Below are positions 5,850 to 9,627 of a DNA stretch of 9,627 bases, piece by piece (within the stretch, counting starts at the first letter, position 1; each line of letters begins with the position of its first letter). Source of the stretch: Desulfobacterales bacterium (lineage in GTDB: Bacteria > Desulfobacterota > Desulfobacteria > Desulfobacterales > C00003060). Made by a program: the position numbers and the translations under genes. The notes beneath the pieces are model-generated. The model was not told where the DNA came from, made no database searches, and saw only the letters and a list, made by a program, of their open reading frames with translations. The DNA lies in NCBI GenBank assembly GCA_030668505.1, contig DAOUTV010000046.1, positions 1-9,627 of the forward strand, read 5' to 3'.

Positions 5850-7075
5850 AAAGGGTCGTTATCACAGGTGTAGGTGCTGTTTCTCCTCTGGGCAACGATG
5901 TGCCCTCGCTTATTGAAGGAATTGAGCAGGGGAAAAGCGCTGTGCAATATATGGAAGGATGGGAGCAGTATACCGGTTTGCGCAGCCTTGTGGGCGCACC
6001 GGCAGAGCTGAAAGATGAAAAGTCGATACCGCGTAAAAGCAGGCGGTCAATGGGAAGAATGAGCTTTTTTGCCGTTCAGGCAACACAGCAGGCCATAGCG
6101 GATGCCGGCTTAGAACAGAAAGAGCTTTCTTCAGGTCGGGTCGGATGCGTTATCGGTTCAACTATGGGTGGTGCCGAAAGTCTCAATGATGCCTTTGAAA
6201 CCATGCTGCCCGAAAAAGATCTGTCGCAGTTAACCTCGATGAGGTTTTTCCAGTGTGTTTCCCATACAGCGGCAATGAATGTGTCGCAGTACCTGGGCTT
6301 GACAGGTTACGTGATGGCGACTTCAGCAGCCTGCGCGTCTGCATCACAGGCCCTTGGCGCCGGGTATGATATAATCCGTTTGGGCAAACAGGATGTGGTG
6401 TTGTGTGGTGGCGCAGAGGAACTTCATCCTACGGTCACCGGGTCTTTTGATGTCCTTTTTGCAACGTCAGTAAACTATAATGATATACCCCACAGGACTC
6501 CCCGGCCTTTTGACAGGGAGCGGGACGGGCTGGTATGCGGTGAGGGGAGCGGGATCCTTGTTCTGGAGGAATACGAACACGCATTGATGCGAAAGGCAAA
6601 AATATATGCTGAAATAGTCGGCTACCATACCTGTGGGAGCGGAGCTCATGTGAGCCAGTCCAATAAGGATGCCATGGTCTTTTGTCTCAGAGAAGCCCTG
6701 GCCAGTGCCCATATCTCCCCAGGCGAGGTGGACTATATCAATGCCCATGCGACTGCAACCATGCAAGGGGACAAGGAAGAGGCCGAAGCGATCAGGGATA
6801 TTTTCGGTGATGAAGTGCCGGTAAGCGGCCTGAAAGGATATATCGGGCATACCCTGGGCGCGTCAGGATCATTGGAATTGATCGTTTCACTGGCTATGAT
6901 GGAGAAAGGACTTGTGTATCCGACACTGAACCTAAAGACAGTGAGCCCGGATTGCGAGGGGATACATCACGTGATGCATCCGTTAGCGTGGGATATTAGG
7001 GTCATGGTCAAGAATTGTTTTGCCTTTGGCGGGATTAATGCGGCCTTGGTCTGCAAGAAGGTCAATCATCAGTAA
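5846..7075 (+). CDS. Beta-ketoacyl-ACP synthase, FabF/KAS II type
   Basis: This condensing enzyme extends an acyl chain by decarboxylative Claisen condensation with malonyl-ACP. From the TTG at 5846 it has 409 residues, the usual FabF length. It begins MKRVVITGVG, the standard family N-terminus, and the AGAGG at 5833-5837 is correctly spaced. A GTG at 5840 would add two residues with a ribosome site too close. The catalytic triad is complete: Cys163 in TSAACASAS, His301 in NAHATAT and His335 in GYIGHTLGASG. It is therefore an active ketosynthase and not a chain-length factor. The PFDRERDGLVCGEGSG loop and C-terminal FAFGGINAAL are present. The segment GGAEELHPTVTGSFDVLFATS differs from the housekeeping type and recalls specialised, aryl-polyene-like ketosynthases. 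Its pairing with the adjacent ACP points to a dedicated lipid or polyketide pathway. Confidence 0.85.
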   Translation: MKRVVITGVGAVSPLGNDVPSLIEGIEQGKSAVQYMEGWEQYTGLRSLVGAPAELKDEKSIPRKSRRSMGRMSFFAVQATQQAIADAGLEQKELSSGRVGCVIGSTMGGAESLNDAFETMLPEKDLSQLTSMRFFQCVSHTAAMNVSQYLGLTGYVMATSAACASASQALGAGYDIIRLGKQDVVLCGGAEELHPTVTGSFDVLFATSVNYNDIPHRTPRPFDRERDGLVCGEGSGILVLEEYEHALMRKAKIYAEIVGYHTCGSGAHVSQSNKDAMVFCLREALASAHISPGEVDYINAHATATMQGDKEEAEAIRDIFGDEVPVSGLKGYIGHTLGASGSLELIVSLAMMEKGLVYPTLNLKTVSPDCEGIHHVMHPLAWDIRVMVKNCFAFGGINAALVCKKVNHQ

Positions 7076-7087
7076 GGGCGAGCCCTT
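7074..7087. repeat. Intercistronic hairpin AAGGGC-GA-GCCCTT
   Basis: A 6-bp GC-rich stem with a 2-base spacer starts within the ketosynthase stop codon and ends just before the ACP ribosome binding site. Such a short intercistronic structure could adjust the relative expression of the ACP or protect mRNA ends. With so small a loop, it may equally be chance or simple DNA symmetry. Confidence 0.3.
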
Positions 7088-7105
7088 CGACAGGAAGGAT
7101 ATGGT

Positions 7106-7366
7106 ATGACCACCGAGCAAGAGGTTATTACTTTGACGAATCAGGTGTTTGAAGAGTCCTTTGAGATAGAAAAAGAAAAACTTCAGCCGCAGATGAACAT
7201 TTTCGAGGACCTGGGGCTCGACAGCTTAGACGTTGTTGACCTGGTGGTCGCTCTACAAAAGAAGTTCGGTGTGAAGATACGGGACGATGAACGGGTCAGG
7301 AGTATCCGGACACTGGGGGATATTTACCAGTTTATTCTTAGTCTAAAAACCGAATGGAAATCTTAA
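7106..7366 (+). CDS. Acyl carrier protein
   Basis: This 86-residue acidic four-helix carrier protein has the phosphopantetheine attachment motif LGLDSLD with Ser40. The preceding MNIFEDLG segment and following VVDLVVALQKKFGVKI helix are typical of type II ACPs. The RVRSIRTLGDIYQFI tail replaces the more acidic helix III of the housekeeping FabG-FabF-associated ACP, suggesting a specialised carrier. It would hold the growing chain as a thioester for the adjacent ketosynthase, reductase and possibly the flavoprotein. The ATG follows AGGAAGG (7092-7098) with 7 bases between. An ATG at 7101 is out of frame. The 3' end overlaps the acyltransferase gene by 13 bases. Confidence 0.9.
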   Translation: MTTEQEVITLTNQVFEESFEIEKEKLQPQMNIFEDLGLDSLDVVDLVVALQKKFGVKIRDDERVRSIRTLGDIYQFILSLKTEWKS

Positions 7367-8106
7367 AACTGATATATCTGAATACAATGTTTTATGTGTC
7401 GTTCTTTCTGTTCTCTGCGGTCGGTATTCCCCTGCTTTCCCTGTTGGTCGCGTTCTTGTCGTTGTTTATGTCTCACCGCAGGACCATGAAACGGTTTCGC
7501 CGTGCGATCAACTGGTACGGAACGGTGATTATCCGAGTGCTTCCGTTCCCATTAGTAAGGATTCGCTATAAAGACTTTGCAAAGGATGACGAAAGAGGCC
7601 CGTACGTTTTTGTCTGTAATCATCAGTCGACTTCGGATCCGTTTCTTATGGCTTGTCTGCCCTACGAGTGCATCCAAGTGGTAAACATATGGCCTTTTCG
7701 GATACCTGTGTTGGGCAAGTTTGCAAAGTGGGCCGGCTACCTGAGTGTCAGAGAGATGCCATTTGGGGAATTCTCCCGCAAGACCGTTGAGTTGCTCGGA
7801 CAGGGCGTTTCCGTGATTACGTTTCCTGAGGGTACCCGGTCCGGGGACAAACCCATAGGGCAGTTTCACGGTTCGATTTTCCGCGTAGCCTTGCAGGCCA
7901 AGTGTCCGATTGCACCGGTGTGCATTAACGGCAATAAGAAAATACCTCCCCGTGGCTCTCTTTTGTTAAGGCCGGGGACGATTAGGGTGCATAAACTGCC
8001 TGCGCTCCAGTGGGAAGAGTATAAGGACATGAAACCCTTTGAACTAAAAAACAGGGTTCGCGATATTATTGCTCGAGAACAGGCGGTGATGGATGTGAAG
8101 GCATGA
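7354..8106 (+). CDS. PlsC-type lysophospholipid acyltransferase (LPLAT) family protein
   Basis: The 250-residue protein has a hydrophobic N-terminal anchor (about residues 6-38) and the acyltransferase signature HQSTSD (H90-x4-D95). A GYLSVRE segment lies near 128-134, FPEGTRS at 157-163 and CPIAPVCI at 184-191. This order is standard for 1-acyl-sn-glycerol-3-phosphate acyltransferases, which transfer an acyl group from ACP or CoA at the inner membrane face. It starts inside the ACP gene, overlapping by 13 bases without a strong ribosome site of its own, so translational coupling is likely. Sitting directly after an ACP, it may transfer the pathway's specialised acyl chain to a lipid or other acceptor rather than make bulk phosphatidate. 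That acceptor is unknown. Confidence 0.8.
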   Translation: MEILKLIYLNTMFYVSFFLFSAVGIPLLSLLVAFLSLFMSHRRTMKRFRRAINWYGTVIIRVLPFPLVRIRYKDFAKDDERGPYVFVCNHQSTSDPFLMACLPYECIQVVNIWPFRIPVLGKFAKWAGYLSVREMPFGEFSRKTVELLGQGVSVITFPEGTRSGDKPIGQFHGSIFRVALQAKCPIAPVCINGNKKIPPRGSLLLRPGTIRVHKLPALQWEEYKDMKPFELKNRVRDIIAREQAVMDVKA

Positions 8107-9398
8107 CGGAGCTATACCGTTACCGACAGATAGCTTTTTCCGCTCCTGATGCCATCAGGGAGGTTCAGGAAAACAGGTTGCGTGAACACCTCACTTACTG
8201 TCGTGAACATTCTCCTTACTACCGGAGAATCCTGAACAATTCCGGCGTGGACTTAGGGAGCATCACGCTCGACCAGTTGTCCGGACTACCGTTTACCGAG
8301 AAATCCGATATTGAACAGTATAATGACAATTTCTGTGCGGTCCCTCCGGCAAAGATTGTTGACATTGTGTTGTCATCAGGGACAACGGGCCGTCCGACCA
8401 GGTTGATGTACACCGATTATGACTTACAGCGCCTTGCCTATAACGAAGAGAAGTCCTTTGAGGGATGCGGGATAACGGAAGAGGATATTGTGCTGTTGAC
8501 CTGCACGATGGACCGGTGTTTTGTTGCCGGGCTGGCGTATTTTCTGGGGATACGCAGCCTCGGTGCCGCAGCGATCCGGAATGGTCTAAACAGCCTGGAA
8601 AGCCACCGGGACATCATCGAACGGATGGACCCTACCGTTATTGTGGGAGTTCCGACGTTTTTAAAGAAATTAGGTCTCTACCTGCAGGAAATAGGGATAA
8701 ATCCGGTCAAGACAGCCGTATCCAAGCTGGTGTGCATTGGCGAGCCGCTACGAGACAAAGATCTTGCGTTATTGGAAGTAGGAGATGATTTGCAGAACAT
8801 ATGGCAAGCGAAAACCTTTTCCACCTATGCCTCTTCGGAAATCGTGACGACATTCTGTGAATGCACTTCCCAACAAGGAGGGCACCTCCATCCTGATTTG
8901 GCCGTTGTAGAGATTGTTAACGAAAACGGTACAGTCCTTCCTCCCGGAACTATAGGAGAGGTTGTTGTGACACCAATGGCCGTGGAAGGAATGCCGCTGG
9001 TACGCTTTAGGACAGGCGACATTAGTTTCCTGATCAGTACGCCGTGTTCCTGCGGTCGGTTTTCTGCCCGGCTGGGGCCTATCTTGGGAAGAAAAAAACA
9101 GATGATGAAGATTCGAGGCACTACTATATATCCTCAGGCCGTATATTCCGTCCTGGAAGAATTGAACGCCGTAAGCGAATACTATATAATGGTAACCAGT
9201 GAAAGTGATCTGTCCGACTCCATGACCGTTTATGCGGCCGTGAATGACATGTCCTGTACTGCTGATACCATACAGGATAGACTTCAGGCGCGATTGAGGG
9301 TAAAACCGGCCGTGGTGATTAAAGATGAAGAAACCATCAAACAACAGGTATACACTCCAAAGTCGAGGAAACCTGTTCATTTCATAGACAGGAGATAA
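8103..9398 (+). CDS. Adenylate-forming ligase of the PaaK / coenzyme F390 synthetase-like family
   Basis: The 431-residue enzyme matches the short PaaK-type branch of acyl-adenylate ligases. GLPFTEKSDI (61-70) is the usual lead-in, SSGTTGRPT (91-99) the ATP phosphate-binding loop and YASSE the adenine-side motif. R303-TGD306 is the RTGD motif, CSCGR follows at 315-319, and GRKKQMMKIRG (329-339) is the hinge and start of the C-terminal lid. Lys332 takes the hinge position that is Asp in many homologues. Such enzymes activate a carboxylic acid as its adenylate and pass it to CoA, a phosphopantetheine arm or an amine. With an ACP two genes upstream, loading an aryl or fatty acid starter is the most likely role, but this is inference. 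It overlaps the acyltransferase by 4 bases (ATGA), indicating tight coupling. Confidence 0.8.
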   Translation: MTELYRYRQIAFSAPDAIREVQENRLREHLTYCREHSPYYRRILNNSGVDLGSITLDQLSGLPFTEKSDIEQYNDNFCAVPPAKIVDIVLSSGTTGRPTRLMYTDYDLQRLAYNEEKSFEGCGITEEDIVLLTCTMDRCFVAGLAYFLGIRSLGAAAIRNGLNSLESHRDIIERMDPTVIVGVPTFLKKLGLYLQEIGINPVKTAVSKLVCIGEPLRDKDLALLEVGDDLQNIWQAKTFSTYASSEIVTTFCECTSQQGGHLHPDLAVVEIVNENGTVLPPGTIGEVVVTPMAVEGMPLVRFRTGDISFLISTPCSCGRFSARLGPILGRKKQMMKIRGTTIYPQAVYSVLEELNAVSEYYIMVTSESDLSDSMTVYAAVNDMSCTADTIQDRLQARLRVKPAVVIKDEETIKQQVYTPKSRKPVHFIDRR

Positions 9399-9403
9399 AA
9401 GAG

Positions 9404-9627
9404 ATGGCGAGCTGCCCCATTCCGATTTCCAATTTTGAATTTGCCCAAGAAGAGATCGAAGAAGCAGTAAGAGACGGCAGGCTTCTTTCCATAGAAATTG
9501 AGTTCAGTAGGCGCTGTAATTTTCACTGTCCTTACTGTTATGTACCGCAGGACCCTGCTCTTGAAAACGAACTATCCAGAGAAGAAATTCGTGATGTTAT
9601 CCTGCAGGCCAAGAACCTGGGCGCCAA
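9404..9627 (+). CDS. Radical SAM enzyme, N-terminal fragment (truncated by the window edge)
   Basis: Only the first 74 codons are inside the window, with the frame open to the end. The ATG follows GGAG (9391-9394) by 9 bases and lies 5 bases after the ligase stop codon, so it continues the operon. Residues 38-45 read CNFHCPYC, the CxxxCxxC motif that binds the radical-SAM [4Fe-4S] cluster, followed by Tyr46. The preceding LSIEIEFSRR strand and the downstream LSREEIRDVILQAKNLG helix match the first beta-alpha unit of the MoaA/PqqE-type core. The enzyme would cleave S-adenosylmethionine to start radical chemistry. Whether it has a SPASM, B12 or other accessory domain, and which substrate it uses, cannot be read from this fragment. 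Oxygen sensitivity suggests an anaerobic or microaerobic pathway. Confidence 0.85.
   Translation, partial: MASCPIPISNFEFAQEEIEEAVRDGRLLSIEIEFSRRCNFHCPYCYVPQDPALENELSREEIRDVILQAKNLGA

Noticed and set aside
8769..9380. 203-codon - strand open frame opposite the ligase gene
   Set aside because: It lies wholly antisense to a well-supported ligase gene, has no recognisable domain, and is the expected shadow of that gene's codon usage.

Overview
The window reads as a moderate-GC chromosomal segment of a Gram-negative-type bacterium. A sulfate-reducing Desulfobacterota-like or anammox/Planctomycetota-like host is compatible with the gene content, but nothing here (no rRNA, no marker gene) fixes the taxon. 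Left part (1-2541): the 3' portion of a concentrative nucleoside transporter-family gene on the + strand runs into a convergent gene on the - strand for a DUF362 protein with a cysteine-rich C-terminus. Only 8 bases separate the two genes.

Middle part (about 2542-3437): nearly 900 bases hold no convincing long gene but are dense in structured DNA. There is a perfect 16-bp palindrome, a 21+21 inverted repeat, and two direct copies of a 24-bp core (2735-2758 and 3279-3302). Each core sits in the loop of a stem, and the stem sequences differ between the two copies. A long nested stem (3235-3352) surrounds the second copy. An 18-codon ORF with a good ribosome binding site overlaps the start of the DUF362 gene.

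Right part (3438-9627, continuing past the edge): a one-direction gene cluster. It begins with a FabG-type ketoreductase, then after 156 bases a CrtI/retinol-saturase-type FAD oxidoreductase. A tightly packed run follows: FabF-type ketosynthase, acyl carrier protein, PlsC-type acyltransferase, PaaK/F390-synthetase-type adenylate-forming ligase, and the N-terminus of a radical SAM enzyme. From the FAD gene onward, genes overlap or are separated by only 5-30 bases, as in a co-transcribed, translationally coupled operon.

Taken together, the cluster looks like a specialised fatty-acid or polyketide lipid pathway. The ligase could activate an acid starter and pass it to the ACP. The ketosynthase and FabG would extend and reduce the chain. 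The flavoprotein would desaturate, saturate or isomerise it, the radical SAM enzyme would do a difficult C-H or C-C transformation, and the membrane acyltransferase would move the product to its acceptor. The gene mix recalls both aryl-polyene clusters and the sets proposed for ladderane lipids, but the hallmark genes needed to choose are not in the window. The product is unknown and is the main point of interest.
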